Shown: in pieces, positions 15,520 through 26,112 of the stretch | How the letters are laid out: every line of letters begins with the position of its first letter | Numbering within the stretch: the stretch's first letter is position 1 | Virus record (IMG/VR): IMGVR_UViG_3300044798_000072 | Coordinates: 1-54,748 of that record | Reading direction: 5' to 3' (one strand) | DNA: 54,748 nt | DNA from: a virus | Translations under genes and position numbers: made by a program | Notes under the pieces: generated by a model | Databases searched by the model: none | What the model saw: the letters and a program-made list of their open reading frames with translations, nothing else | Told to the model about the DNA's origin: nothing

Positions 15520-18500
15520 TCGGAGAATATGCTGGCCGGTTTGATGGGAGGGGCAGTTGCTTGTTCCTTGTTCCAATCGTCTGACAGTCTGCCGCCCGTT
15601 CCGGCCATTATGATTCCGGTGATAAACGCTTTTGTCAAAGCATGGTCTTGCTCTGGTTTTGTAGATAGTTCATGGCTGTGCCAGATGTCGTTCATTCCCT
15701 GTTCAACCGGAATTGGCAAAATAATATCTGAAAGAAACTCCGGCCATGTGTAGGGCTTGACACCTTGCTTTGCCAAACGCTTTGGAACGGGAGGCGGCGG
15801 GCCGTAACCTGGGATTTGAGGCAATGGCCTGTCCTGATAATCGCCCTTTGTGATGACAGAAATGATGGGGCTTAAAAACGGGCTGGCCTGTGTTCGCAGG
15901 TACGAACCTGCCGTTTTATACATGCTCTCATCCGGGTAAATCAGATATTTGGTCTTGCCGCCGCTACCAGCGCCGATTTGATACAGGCGCAACGGCAACC
16001 GCGCCATTGTCAGGAATGGACTTCCCCAAGCGAAATTCATCCCGGCAACCCGGAACTTCATAAAATCGGATTCCATCGGATTCCAGCCGCCGCCACCAAG
16101 AAATGCGGGGACGCCGTTGAGCTTCTTTTTGTCCCCAAACAGAGTGTTCAACTGCTGATTGGCCAGCAGCAGGCCGAATCCAACGGCGGCGATTTTTGCC
16201 TTTTCCTTGAACTGATTTTTGGCAAACCACTTCTCAGCGTCCGTCATGCTGTCCATCTTGACCAGACTATTGGCGGCTCGTAGCGGGTCAGAAACCATCA
16301 CGGCAACGCGGGACGCTTCCAACTTCGGGGCGAACAGCGCATAGCTGGCGGCTCTTCCAAGTTGTCCGGCCCCCGCCTTGGTAACGCCGGTCATGTGGTT
16401 CACAGAATCAGCGATTGCCTTTGCCATGCTGTCGGACTTTTGGGATTCGGAGAGTTTGTCCCATTCGTGGTCGAACAGGTCTTGGCGTAGGATTTTCAGG
16501 ACGGAATAACCGCGTGTCCCCATGCCTACCAGTTTTCCAAGATGAACGCGGTCAAGTTGCGCCTTGAACCACGCCGCCATTTTGGGAAATCCTTGTGCAA
16601 GCTGCGGGTCGTTGAAATCCTCCATCTTGTTCATGTCATTCACCAGTCCGTTTCGTTGTGCGATGGTATGGTTTGGACGACGGGCCAGTGAAGATTTTTG
16701 CATCTCGAAATACTCTGGGCTGGCAACAAGCCGATACATCTTTCCAAAGTTGTCTCCGAAAACGATTGGGTGAGTTGCGGCAACCAGCGAAGCATGAGTC
16801 CCCATTGCAACCAATCCATGCCCTCCCACCTTCATGCTGAACATTGTTTTGGCTGTCGCTGGAAGCGCCTTTTGAAGCCATGTTTCCTGTGAATGTTCAA
16901 TCCAGCGTTTTGCGGCCTGTTTGAGCAACCGCGCCTGACGTTGTTTCTGCCAGACATCATCGGCAATCCGTTTGACCTGCTTGGTTTGGGACAAGCCCTT
17001 GAGAACGTCCTTGGCGTCAATGCCCAAATCTTCGGCCAGCTTGTGAACCGTGTCGCCCTTGTCAGTTCCGCCCTTGTCAATGTATTCGCTCTTGGCGCGA
17101 GTCCAAAGCGTCTTGACCTGAATCGGCGTCATCGGCTTGCCGGACTCGTAATCTTGGAAAAGTTTCTGCTGTTCGACCAAATCAGTCGGGGCTTTTGTGC
17201 CGCCAGTTTTCTTGACGGCTTTCTTGACGCTCTCGGCGTTTGACCCGTGCCTGTCGCCCTCGGCGTCCACCAGCTTTTGAGACGCATCGAAAATGGTTTT
17301 CAAGTGTGGATTAATCTTGTCCCCAAATTCGTCCACCATCACTTTTGACCACTTGGCGAAGTCGAGTCCCCAATGGGCAATGTGAGACGCGCCGATTTCA
17401 GCCACGTCACGCAACACGGTCGGGTCAATGTTGGCAGAGAAAGTGAACGCTCTTGCGCGGATTCTGGCGCGGGCGGCATCGGCCCGTTTGTCGAGGCTGG
17501 AAACAATCTTTTCAGCAATCTTGATGATGGTGTCGCTGTATCGCGGCTTGCCGGTTTCCGTCAGGTTGTCAATGGCGGCTTGCAGGCTGACTTTGGCCGG
17601 TTCAACGGCCTTGTCCGCATCCGAAACTCCCTTGGCGATTCCCTTAGCCTTTGGCTCAAGATATTTCGGCAAATCTTCCCCCGTAACATCCTTGAAAGCG
17701 CGGCTGATTCCGGTGAATGAGCCTGTGTCCAAATCGGTTTCGCCCTGTTGCGCCATGCCCTGCTTGTGCCACTCAGTTTGAATGGCCTTTGACCGAGCAT
17801 CCCAATCACTCAGAGCCTTTTGTGCCGTGCGATACGCCGTTGAATCGGTTCCAAACGTGGATTCAACTTGTCGGGCGGATTGCGCTAAATCTTCTCCATG
17901 AGCGCGAGCCAAGGCAATTAAATCAAACGATGTCGCCTTGGTTTTCTCGAAACCTTGCATGGCCTTTTCCGGGTCGGCTCCGTTGCGCTTCAAATCGCGT
18001 CCCCATTCAACGGCGGCTTCGGCGCTGACACCTTGCCCGTTTGCTGGCAACGCTGACTGACCAGCCTTTGTCCGCGCCTCACGGACGCGCTGAGCGATGC
18101 CATACACGTCACCGCCAGAGCCTTCAACCCATCCGGGGCCAGTGTCCGGGCCTTGCTTCCCTGACGGGCTTCCGGGGCCGGACATTTCACCCGTCGTCTC
18201 TGCCTTCGCTGATTCAACCTGTGCAGGTTTTGCAACGTCTTGTTTGTCCCATTTCGCTTGCGCCCACCGATTTCCCGGCGCGGCGGCAATGTTCGTCATC
18301 TCGGTGCTGGCCTTGTCAATTCCCTTGGCGAGTTTAACGGCGTCCTTTTTCGAGGCTCCGGCTTGCTGCTGAACCAAATCGTCATGCTGTTTCAGAAGTT
18401 CCGCGTATCGCGCCTGTTCTGCTGCAGTGTAGAAAAACTCAGGCGAATTTAATTCAGGGCGTTCTGTGAATGGCTTGAGTGGCAAAACTTGCTCCGGCGC

Positions 18501-20438
18501 TGGCGGTTTGGCTGCTGCTATCTGCTTTAGCGGAGTTGCCGCACCCATCTTTGCGCCAAGTTCGCCTTGTGGTAATTCAATTCCCTGCTGATTGGCAAAC
18601 GCTTTTATCTTTTCAGCATACGATTTGAACGCTTCGATTTTATCGCCTTGAGAACTTGAATTTCGAGTCGTGTGTTTGTCTAATTCACGAGCAACGTCGC
18701 TCCATGTCCCGCCATTCTCTTTCAACTTTCTCAAGGCAACGACGGCATGAAGTAGTTTGTCGCCAAAATCAGTCGGGGCGGATTCGCGGGAAAGGTTTTG
18801 AACAACGTTTCTGGCCAGTTCTGACTTGTCGGTTTCATACGTCAGTTCTTCGGGGTCATATTGCCTGTCCCACTGATACATTTCCGAACCCTCTCCGGTT
18901 GAAAAAGCGTCCAGTTTCTCCCTGTTTTCTGGGGATAATTTATCTTCCAACTTTGAAACATCAAGATTGCTTCGTCCATCAGACGCTCTAAACATTTTCT
19001 GAGCTTCCTTGTCTGAAAATCCAAGTGATTTGTAAAATGAAATTTCCGAATCTCTGTAATCGTTCCTGTATTTTATGACATCTTCCAAAGAATTGAATTT
19101 CTCCGGCATCGGTGGTGGATTAAAACCAGACGGCTTTCCACTCGCCGCTGTTGGCGTAGCGACCGATTCAGCGATCGGAGCGTTTTTGGACTCACCTGAG
19201 GGTTGAGGAATTGCTTTTCCCCTGAAATCTTCCGCAACCGATTTTGCGCGACCTAGTATTTGTTCGGGTGTGGCGTCAATCGGAAGATTGAAGGTTGCGC
19301 CATACGCCGGGTCAGATTTTGGAACGTCAGTAAAGGTGAAAGACAATAAGGGTTTGACTCCGGGATATTCATGTGTCCCATCAAACGAAAACCCCATGTC
19401 TTTGCCAATGGTTGAATAATCTACTGGCTTTACTTCTTGTGGCGCTTTTTCTCCCGCGACCACGGGTTCGGGTTTGACGGGTGGCGTTTGTTCCAAGTCA
19501 TCGCGGCCAACTTCTTCGCCAATTCCGCCGACTTCCCCTGTCGCTCGTAACTGTCCCTGATTTTCTCGTATTCTTTCGGCATTTTGAGCCTCACTTTCTG
19601 GTGTTGGTGGTTGTGCGCCTTTCGGCAATGGATATAAACTTGCTCCGGTTAAAATTGGCGCTGCGGCTGGAATTTGTTCAAGTGCGTCTCTGCCCGTCAT
19701 CGGTGCTGGCGCTTCCCGCGATGCAGGCGGTGCAACTGTTTCTAAATCTGACAATTTTCCAAAATAATCCTTGAGACTTTTGACTTCTCCGCCGCCAACG
19801 CCCAAGGCTCCTTCAAAGTTTGCCGTCGCTCCAATGATGTTGTCTCGAAGCCGCTGCGTGTCGCCTTTTTTGAAGGCATCCACGGCGTCAACGATATTCA
19901 GATAACCGCCCTTCACCATGTCGGAAATCCACTTCGCCGCCATTGGCAATTTAAGAATCGGAACACCGTAAGTAGCCATTTGTTCAGCGCCTTGAGGCGA
20001 CGTGACAAATGAAGCCAACCCCATAACCGTCTTGTCAATCGCGCTGGCGGTTTCCGTGACAACTGGGGGAAGTCCGGTGTCCCTCGTCAGTTCCGCACCT
20101 GACGGAACTTCAATTGACGACAATGGAGATGGCGGTAATGGATGGTCTGGATTTTTACCAATCGAAGCCTTTGCGAAGTCAACAACACTTTGACCTAATT
20201 TGCGCGCGGTTTCAGGGATTTCACCAATGGTCTTGAATGGCTGTTGCTGGCCTAATTCGTCAGCGGCCATTTTCAGGCGGTCGCCAATCGTAGGAGTCCA
20301 CTCACTTAATGATTGTGATGCAGGCTGCGAAGCCTCAGATGGGGCGGCGGGTTCTTCAACCGGCGTTGTCTCATCCCATGAAGGAGTGATTTCAGTCGTT
20401 TCATCCCACGTTGGAGTAGTTGTGGCCACATTATTCAA
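15516..20438 (-). CDS. Very large virion/ejection protein (large polyvalent-protein type)
   Basis: 1640 residues. N-terminal 450 residues are Pro/Thr/Glu-rich with low complexity. The middle is highly charged and helical (GDKIEAFKSYAEKIKAFANQ; WHKQGMAQQGETDLDTGSF). The last 350 residues include long helices and hydrophobic stretches (KIAAVGFGLLLANQQLNTLF, NFAWGSPFLTMARLPLRLYQ) and a Pro-rich PQIPGYGPPPPVPKRLAK. This is the style of phage large polyvalent proteins carried in the virion and injected with DNA. No lysozyme or polymerase motif was spotted. Confidence 0.55.
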   Translation of the reverse strand: MNNVATTTPTWDETTEITPSWDETTPVEEPAAPSEASQPASQSLSEWTPTIGDRLKMAADELGQQQPFKTIGEIPETARKLGQSVVDFAKASIGKNPDHPLPPSPLSSIEVPSGAELTRDTGLPPVVTETASAIDKTVMGLASFVTSPQGAEQMATYGVPILKLPMAAKWISDMVKGGYLNIVDAVDAFKKGDTQRLRDNIIGATANFEGALGVGGGEVKSLKDYFGKLSDLETVAPPASREAPAPMTGRDALEQIPAAAPILTGASLYPLPKGAQPPTPESEAQNAERIRENQGQLRATGEVGGIGEEVGRDDLEQTPPVKPEPVVAGEKAPQEVKPVDYSTIGKDMGFSFDGTHEYPGVKPLLSFTFTDVPKSDPAYGATFNLPIDATPEQILGRAKSVAEDFRGKAIPQPSGESKNAPIAESVATPTAASGKPSGFNPPPMPEKFNSLEDVIKYRNDYRDSEISFYKSLGFSDKEAQKMFRASDGRSNLDVSKLEDKLSPENREKLDAFSTGEGSEMYQWDRQYDPEELTYETDKSELARNVVQNLSRESAPTDFGDKLLHAVVALRKLKENGGTWSDVARELDKHTTRNSSSQGDKIEAFKSYAEKIKAFANQQGIELPQGELGAKMGAATPLKQIAAAKPPAPEQVLPLKPFTERPELNSPEFFYTAAEQARYAELLKQHDDLVQQQAGASKKDAVKLAKGIDKASTEMTNIAAAPGNRWAQAKWDKQDVAKPAQVESAKAETTGEMSGPGSPSGKQGPDTGPGWVEGSGGDVYGIAQRVREARTKAGQSALPANGQGVSAEAAVEWGRDLKRNGADPEKAMQGFEKTKATSFDLIALARAHGEDLAQSARQVESTFGTDSTAYRTAQKALSDWDARSKAIQTEWHKQGMAQQGETDLDTGSFTGISRAFKDVTGEDLPKYLEPKAKGIAKGVSDADKAVEPAKVSLQAAIDNLTETGKPRYSDTIIKIAEKIVSSLDKRADAARARIRARAFTFSANIDPTVLRDVAEIGASHIAHWGLDFAKWSKVMVDEFGDKINPHLKTIFDASQKLVDAEGDRHGSNAESVKKAVKKTGGTKAPTDLVEQQKLFQDYESGKPMTPIQVKTLWTRAKSEYIDKGGTDKGDTVHKLAEDLGIDAKDVLKGLSQTKQVKRIADDVWQKQRQARLLKQAAKRWIEHSQETWLQKALPATAKTMFSMKVGGHGLVAMGTHASLVAATHPIVFGDNFGKMYRLVASPEYFEMQKSSLARRPNHTIAQRNGLVNDMNKMEDFNDPQLAQGFPKMAAWFKAQLDRVHLGKLVGMGTRGYSVLKILRQDLFDHEWDKLSESQKSDSMAKAIADSVNHMTGVTKAGAGQLGRAASYALFAPKLEASRVAVMVSDPLRAANSLVKMDSMTDAEKWFAKNQFKEKAKIAAVGFGLLLANQQLNTLFGDKKKLNGVPAFLGGGGWNPMESDFMKFRVAGMNFAWGSPFLTMARLPLRLYQIGAGSGGKTKYLIYPDESMYKTAGSYLRTQASPFLSPIISVITKGDYQDRPLPQIPGYGPPPPVPKRLAKQGVKPYTWPEFLSDIILPIPVEQGMNDIWHSHELSTKPEQDHALTKAFITGIIMAGTGGRLSDDWNKEQATAPPIKPASIFSE

Positions 20439-21435
20439 CGTATCTTAGGAATTCTTTCGTGTCGGCATCAAATACAGCTTGTCGGCCATCCTTTGTCAAC
20501 CGAATAACTTCGTTGGCTTTGGCGGTCGGTTCAACCGACTCGCTTTCGGCTGCTGCTGGCGTCGTAAAACCAACACCACGGCCATAACGCGCCTGCCACG
20601 CCGCATCTGCTTCTGTTCTGCCCCCGGCGTAATTGGTCAAATCAGGCTTTCCCTGTTCGCCTGAGATAAAGAATTTTCCTCTGTTTTGTGGATAATATGA
20701 TGCTCCCTGTCCCATTGCATTCTGCATTGCATCTCTGGCGGGCATAATTGCATTGGCGTATGGAGCAATTATGGGAACGTCCGCTTCTGTAGATTCGTTG
20801 GTTGCCGTCGAAGGCTCGGCGGGCGGGACAAAGGATGTTCCGGTGCGGCTGAATGGTGTTTGGACTTCGGGCGTAACAGTGGATTGTGCGCTTGAAGAAA
20901 CGTCTCCACGAACGGCTTCTTGATATTTTGCATTCCAGTCTTGCCACTGTCTGTCTGATTCATTCTTTTGTTTTTCCCAATTCGCACGCATAACCGCGTA
21001 ATCCGGGTCGCTTGGTTTCAAGTGCAGAATCGCTTTTTGTGCTGCTGTTGACATGGCTTGCGCTTTCACCATTTGAGAATGCAAAGCAGTTAGGTCGCGT
21101 CTTTCCGTCTTGGATATTTCCGGCATTGAAGCCAGTACCGTCCATTTTTGGAGCAGGGGCGCAAACCGCTTTGTGACCGTCACACCAGTTGGCTCGTCGC
21201 GGGTTAAATCTTTAATGGCGCTTCCGGTTGCCGAATCAAAATCATCGGAGATTTGTTTGAACATTCCCGGCTTCAAGAACTTTTCGGGGTATGTCTCAAT
21301 TATTTTCCGTTTTGCCAGTGCCGGTTTAAGATACAATTCAAGCGAATCAGACTCGTCATAACCCGACGCATCATAACGCGACATGGCCTTGTTCCAGTCC
21401 GCGTCAAACATTGAACTTAAATCTTGGGTGTCCAT
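20431..21435 (-). CDS. Putative internal virion protein
   Basis: 334 residues. N-terminal half is helical and charged (DADWNKAMSRYDASGYDESD, KRKIIETYPEKFLKPGMFKQ). The C-terminal half is disordered, with an RYGRGVGFTTPAA segment and a terminal AVFDADTKEFLRYVE. It overlaps the very large protein gene by 8 bases and lies with the Gln-rich genes. Context suggests an ejection/internal protein. Confidence 0.45.
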   Translation of the reverse strand: MDTQDLSSMFDADWNKAMSRYDASGYDESDSLELYLKPALAKRKIIETYPEKFLKPGMFKQISDDFDSATGSAIKDLTRDEPTGVTVTKRFAPLLQKWTVLASMPEISKTERRDLTALHSQMVKAQAMSTAAQKAILHLKPSDPDYAVMRANWEKQKNESDRQWQDWNAKYQEAVRGDVSSSAQSTVTPEVQTPFSRTGTSFVPPAEPSTATNESTEADVPIIAPYANAIMPARDAMQNAMGQGASYYPQNRGKFFISGEQGKPDLTNYAGGRTEADAAWQARYGRGVGFTTPAAAESESVEPTAKANEVIRLTKDGRQAVFDADTKEFLRYVE

Positions 21436-21436
21436 A

Positions 21437-22018
21437 TCAATACATCGGCGACCATTTTCCCGTGTTCACATAAGACTTAGGGGTTTCACTGGAAGTTTTG
21501 CTGGGAGTTGGCGCTTCCATAGTCAACAAATTAACCGGCCCCGCATTTCCAGCCGGGGTTGTTTGGTAAAACATGGACTTGTCAGAAATGTCACTGTATT
21601 GAGGGTGGGCGGATTTCCATTGCGTGAAGGCGATTCGGTTTAGATAGTCTTTAACGTAGGCATCTGCTGACGAACTGTCTCCCAAGCTGCTCAATAATTG
21701 CAAATAGCCTGGGCTGCTCTGCAATGTCTGTTGCTGTTGTGAATACTTTTGGCCTTGTTCGGATTGTGTCTGCTGTTCTTGCGCCAATTTATTCGCGGCC
21801 AATCTCGCGGCAGTTTGTTCGCCCAATGATTGACCGAACTCGCTCCCTTGCTGGCTCAATTGGGCCTGTTGATATGCCATTTGCTGTGCATATTCATTGG
21901 CTTGTTGCTGCAACTCTTGTTGTGAAAATCCAAGTCCCTGTTGCCATTGGCTCGCTTGTGTGGTTTGCTGGTTTCCAAGCAACCCTTGCAAGTATTGAAG
22001 CATGTCATTGTAATTCAT
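21437..22018 (-). CDS. Gln-rich internal virion protein 1
   Basis: 193 residues, very rich in Gln. The N-terminal 120 residues are helical repeats (FSQQELQQQANEYAQQMAYQ, GSEFGQSLGEQTAARLAANK). The short motif EFGQ(S/N)L is shared with the next upstream gene (22034-22552), pointing to common origin. Such Gln-rich helical proteins sit next to large ejection proteins in short-tailed phages. One base separates it from the next gene. Confidence 0.5.
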   Translation of the reverse strand: MNYNDMLQYLQGLLGNQQTTQASQWQQGLGFSQQELQQQANEYAQQMAYQQAQLSQQGSEFGQSLGEQTAARLAANKLAQEQQTQSEQGQKYSQQQQTLQSSPGYLQLLSSLGDSSSADAYVKDYLNRIAFTQWKSAHPQYSDISDKSMFYQTTPAGNAGPVNLLTMEAPTPSKTSSETPKSYVNTGKWSPMY

Positions 22019-22033
22019 AAATGTTTCTCCATT

Positions 22034-22552
22034 TCACGATTGCCCGCCTGAGTATGTTGGAATCTGCGTCTGGTTGCTGCTGGTAATCTTTTCGCCCAAA
22101 CTAAGAGCTTGCAACATCGCCTGGAACTGTTGGAGTTGTAAATTCTGACCAAATTCAGAACTTTGTTCGCCCAACTGTTGTCCGAATTGGGTGTTTTGCA
22201 GCGATTGACCGGCAGTAGGAACAACCGTGCCGGAGTATCCGCCTATGGTGGAAAGCAAATCCTGCAATCCGGTTTGCTGGCGTTGTTGCGCCTGTTGGCC
22301 ATAAAGGTCGTAACCCCGATTGCGGAGAAAGTCACTGGTTGACCCCACCCCGGAACCCGCCCCGAAATAGGCGTTGGAAGTCCGGGCCGCGCTTGCCGAT
22401 GGCAACCCGGAAAGAAGATTGCTAATAACGCTGGTGGCCTGCCCGCCCAACTTGTCGAATCCCGGCAAGACCTGATTCAGATATGCCGATGTGTCACCCG
22501 GCAATGCAGTTGAAGTCGTTTGGCTCGACCCACCGTAAGATGCTCCTGCCAT
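22034..22552 (-). CDS. Gln-rich internal virion protein 2
   Basis: 172 residues. N-terminal half is Gly/Ser-rich (YFGAGSGVGSTSDFLRNRGY), C-terminal half Gln-rich helical (FGQQLGEQSSEFGQNLQLQQ). It shares the QLGEQxxEFGQxL repeat with 21437-22018. Probably an internal or ejection protein by composition and neighbours. Confidence 0.5.
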   Translation of the reverse strand: MAGASYGGSSQTTSTALPGDTSAYLNQVLPGFDKLGGQATSVISNLLSGLPSASAARTSNAYFGAGSGVGSTSDFLRNRGYDLYGQQAQQRQQTGLQDLLSTIGGYSGTVVPTAGQSLQNTQFGQQLGEQSSEFGQNLQLQQFQAMLQALSLGEKITSSNQTQIPTYSGGQS

Positions 22553-22556
22553 AAAA

Positions 22557-23552
22557 TCAGTATAAACTCCTTATTCTTCGTCCCGACATTGCTACAACCT
22601 GAATGGGCGTAGTCTGGTCGGGAAATTTGTCTCGGTCACGGAAATTCAATTCCCGGATGGCCTTCAAAATAAAAGCCTCGGCAGTCGGGTTATCCTGCGC
22701 CTGTTCCGCTTTGATGGCCTGAATCATAAACGCCAATGCGTCGAAGTCGTCTATCAAAAGAAAATCTCGGTCATTGACCAGTGGAATAAATTCGAGCTTT
22801 ATCAGCGCCTCAATCCTGCGCCAGCAAATCCCATTGGCGTCCGGTCTGCCGTGCGGTGCGTTGTGGATGCAGGAACGGCGATAACGCGGATTGGTTTCAT
22901 TTGGCTGGTATTGCGCCAAGTCAACCACATCAGTTGTTGTCGGGTCATACGAATACAAATAAGCCATCCCGCTTGTTGCTTCGCGGGTAACAGAATCAAT
23001 CTGTGTGACGAGCGTTGCATCCGTTCCGTATGGACTGGCGGCGGTGATGGTCAGTCCGTCAATCCATTGGCCGGTAACTGGGTTTTGTTCTTGTAACGGT
23101 TGCCCGCCGTATTTCTTGCCGTAGATGGTTATTTTCTTTCCGATGTCAGCGAGTTTGACGACATTGTAGCGTATCTGTTTCCCGGTCGTGCCGGTGATGT
23201 CATTGTAACAGGGCGCGGTTCCGGCGTCTTCCAGAACAACATCGGAACGCCATTCAGAATGAACGTGATGCGCCCCCGTGAACCGATACCAGTTATTGAA
23301 AACGTGTCCGGGTTTGTCGTGCTGGAAGCGAACGCCTTCGATTGTGCCGGCCCAATTCGGCCATGTGATTTCGCAACCACGGGTGCAAAATTCAACCACC
23401 TGAGTCGTGCCATACCAGTCACCACGTTTCAGCAACCGGCGAATCGCCGTGTTGACCAACGCAATGAACGCAGCCGAATTCGGACAATTACTTGAGATGT
23501 TCTTGATTGTCTCGTCGTTCTTGGCGTCTGCTAATTGTAGCGTGAAAGGCAT
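22557..23552 (-). CDS. Putative tail/adaptor protein
   Basis: 331 residues. N-terminal helices (PNSAAFIALVNTAIRRLLKR) are followed by a long beta-rich middle with paired aromatics (NNWYRFTGAHHVHSEWRSDV) and a helical C-terminus (FMIQAIKAEQAQDNPTAEAF). The shape resembles head-to-tail adaptor/tubular proteins of short-tailed phages, and the next gene upstream is nozzle-like. A TTAACGATAA motif lies 5 bases before the start. Confidence 0.5.
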   Translation of the reverse strand: MPFTLQLADAKNDETIKNISSNCPNSAAFIALVNTAIRRLLKRGDWYGTTQVVEFCTRGCEITWPNWAGTIEGVRFQHDKPGHVFNNWYRFTGAHHVHSEWRSDVVLEDAGTAPCYNDITGTTGKQIRYNVVKLADIGKKITIYGKKYGGQPLQEQNPVTGQWIDGLTITAASPYGTDATLVTQIDSVTREATSGMAYLYSYDPTTTDVVDLAQYQPNETNPRYRRSCIHNAPHGRPDANGICWRRIEALIKLEFIPLVNDRDFLLIDDFDALAFMIQAIKAEQAQDNPTAEAFILKAIRELNFRDRDKFPDQTTPIQVVAMSGRRIRSLY

Positions 23553-23588
23553 TGCTTTATCGTTAATCCTGTTTCTAGTTCATGTCAA

Positions 23589-26102
23589 CTATGGCGCGGC
23601 GCAAATTGGCCTTGCAAATGGCGCTTCCGGTTCGCTGGTTGCCTGCACTCGCATTCCCATGAACTTTATTGTTCCGGTTACGATTACGCGCAACTGGAAG
23701 AAATAACCAACGCGCATCTGACGTTCGCCCTGAACTTCGCAATCGTCGGATGAAGGCTCGCCCAAACCCATGCGCGGCTTCCATGTCGTCGGGTCAACGG
23801 TGAATTTCCGCCACGTCGTCCAGATGGGATTAAAGTCGGGCCGGTATTGAACTTCGATGTCAACCGTGCCGGAAATATCCTTTGTGTAAATTTCGCCGTC
23901 GGCCAGTTTCGCCAGTTCGTTCAACGGTTTGATGTCCTTGTTGAAAATAACCGGGGTGTCAAAGTTCCAAGAAATTCTATCCGTTCCATTGTCCAATGTT
24001 TGAGGGTCGGCTGAGTATAAATACTCCACCAACTCAATCAGGTTGGTGGTTTTATTTCTAGTGAAAGCAAAGGCGCGGCGGGTTCCGTTGACCTTCCCGC
24101 AAACAACCTGCAATATATTTAAATCCGTCCATGCGCCCTCATAAACCGCTGGCAGTTTTGTTCTCAGATTGCTGACTGTATCGAAACTCATTGCCACCAA
24201 CCCGGAATGAACGACGCCGCTTGCAGTTTGGGCCGGGTCATAGACGTGCAAATCCCGGTTGTCGAAGGGAATTGCGCTGCCAACCGATAAAAGAGTCTGG
24301 TCATCGTCATCAAAGATGTAACTAACTTCCCGGCTGATGGGAGTATTCCCCCCGCCAACGCTTCCGCTGGAAACAAAATCTCGCCGCGCCTGAATCAGCG
24401 AACCAAGCCCGTCATATTCTCTGAATATAATGTCGCTATTGTCAATAATGGTTGAGTCCTGTCCAAGCGGCCCCTTTCCGACCAAAGACGCCGGAAGAAT
24501 CAGTTGAACCGCTGTCCAGGTTGAACGGTCGGCGGGAAGATTGACCGAAAACATGGAATTGGCTGTCCCAATTTGCAGCGGGCCTTGACCCAAAGAATTG
24601 TCCAGCACGGCGGGAAATATCATAGCCGTGATGATGTCGCCCGAAGTTGGAAGCCGGAATGTTCCGCTGCCCGGCAAGAAGGTTTGTTCAGTGGTTTTTA
24701 GAACACTGTCCCGATAATCATTTGCCACAGTCCCCGCCCCGCCACCAACAATATCGCCCGCCCCAAAAGTTATTCCGTCAATTCCAGAATACCAGACCCG
24801 GCCTTGTCCGTATGCGCCCATGCGACCGGCAGGCAATTCAGGCACAGACAGAATATCCCCGGCGTGTGAACCTGTCGGCATGGCCGCGCCAGCATCTGCT
24901 GTGTCAGTAAGATTTTGCAAGTAAAGTGTCGTGCTTCCGCCCGAAGGCGCAACTGACGCGACAAGGGTGTATCGGTCTGTTCCTATAAACGCCGTTTGAT
25001 TGTTTGTGTTGGTATAAATCCGGTCAATCGTGACTGTCACAGTGCTTCCCACCGCCGGCACGGTGAAAACAGCGGTTGTATTACCGATAATAAAGTTAAT
25101 TCCGCCACCGGTGGCTTGAATTGAAGAACCGGCAATAACTGTTACGCCATAAACACCATAAGTAAGCGGCTTGATGTCAATGGTTGGAGGCGTAGTATTC
25201 GTGTATATTCCAAGCACCTTGAAATTATCCGAGCCAACCGTGTAAGCGCCCATCCCGACATAAACATGACAACCATCAATCGTAATAACATCATTTATAG
25301 ACAAACCACCCACGGCAGTAACTTCCACTCCGTTGATTGCTTGAAAGTTCGGACCACCCGCCTTGGTGGTGACAATGCTGCCAATCACACTCGGATTTAC
25401 GATGATTTGTGAACCTATTGGCATAACCGCTCCCGGTGTTCCGGTTACGTTGGTTAAAATGACAGTGTTGCCACCACCTATACTTTGAATCGTCTCGTAA
25501 AACTCACTGTTAAATATAACCGGCACATTAAATGGCCCGATGTAGTTAGAAACCAGGGTTACAGTTATGACTTCGCCGATAACTCTTGTGGCGGGAAAAA
25601 GGGCCGCACTGGTATTCACTCCAAGAGGAACCGAATCGCCATAAGACCGGCGCGAAGTTGTTCCATCGTAAAAGATAGGCAATGCTCCGCTGCCATCATT
25701 CACAATCAGCCACTTTTCCGCCTGCAACATCCATGCCTTTGCAACCGTCGCGCTGTTCAAATCGCCAACCACACTGATGTCGGCCACGGTGAAACTGCCG
25801 CCTATTTCAGTGAATGAAAACAAATGCCCTGAAATCTGTGCAATCAATTGTTCCGTTCCGTAATCTGGCCGGTAATATCCCCCGCCCTGAAACAGACCGC
25901 CCTCAACCGTTGCTTGGTCGGTTGGACTGGCGAAAATAAAGTTGCGCTTCATCTTCGGCGGGCGATGGGAAATATAAGCGCCTCGGACGGTCGCGTTTTC
26001 GGCGCGAGCTAGCTGGTTTTTCGGAAGCAGTAAAGGTTCTATCCCGCCGTTGACTCCGGCATCAAACGCGGCAAGAAAGTCGAGATAGGTTTTCGCGGCC
26101 AC
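23589..26102 (-). CDS. Putative tail nozzle (tail tubular B-like) protein
   Basis: 837 residues, almost entirely beta (repeats such as VTVTIDRIYTNTNNQTAFIG). The N-terminus GVNGGIEPLLLPKNQLARAE plus ENATVRGAYISHRPPK has the pattern NxxxRxGxxxxRP of nozzle proteins of T7-like tails, which begin with a loop over the adaptor. Residues 125-150 (WLIVNDGSGALPIFYDG) also fit. It would close the tail tube until DNA release. It lies at the upstream end of the late operon. Confidence 0.6.
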   Translation of the reverse strand: MAAKTYLDFLAAFDAGVNGGIEPLLLPKNQLARAENATVRGAYISHRPPKMKRNFIFASPTDQATVEGGLFQGGGYYRPDYGTEQLIAQISGHLFSFTEIGGSFTVADISVVGDLNSATVAKAWMLQAEKWLIVNDGSGALPIFYDGTTSRRSYGDSVPLGVNTSAALFPATRVIGEVITVTLVSNYIGPFNVPVIFNSEFYETIQSIGGGNTVILTNVTGTPGAVMPIGSQIIVNPSVIGSIVTTKAGGPNFQAINGVEVTAVGGLSINDVITIDGCHVYVGMGAYTVGSDNFKVLGIYTNTTPPTIDIKPLTYGVYGVTVIAGSSIQATGGGINFIIGNTTAVFTVPAVGSTVTVTIDRIYTNTNNQTAFIGTDRYTLVASVAPSGGSTTLYLQNLTDTADAGAAMPTGSHAGDILSVPELPAGRMGAYGQGRVWYSGIDGITFGAGDIVGGGAGTVANDYRDSVLKTTEQTFLPGSGTFRLPTSGDIITAMIFPAVLDNSLGQGPLQIGTANSMFSVNLPADRSTWTAVQLILPASLVGKGPLGQDSTIIDNSDIIFREYDGLGSLIQARRDFVSSGSVGGGNTPISREVSYIFDDDDQTLLSVGSAIPFDNRDLHVYDPAQTASGVVHSGLVAMSFDTVSNLRTKLPAVYEGAWTDLNILQVVCGKVNGTRRAFAFTRNKTTNLIELVEYLYSADPQTLDNGTDRISWNFDTPVIFNKDIKPLNELAKLADGEIYTKDISGTVDIEVQYRPDFNPIWTTWRKFTVDPTTWKPRMGLGEPSSDDCEVQGERQMRVGYFFQLRVIVTGTIKFMGMRVQATSEPEAPFARPICAAP

Positions 26103-26112
26103 ACGTTTTGCC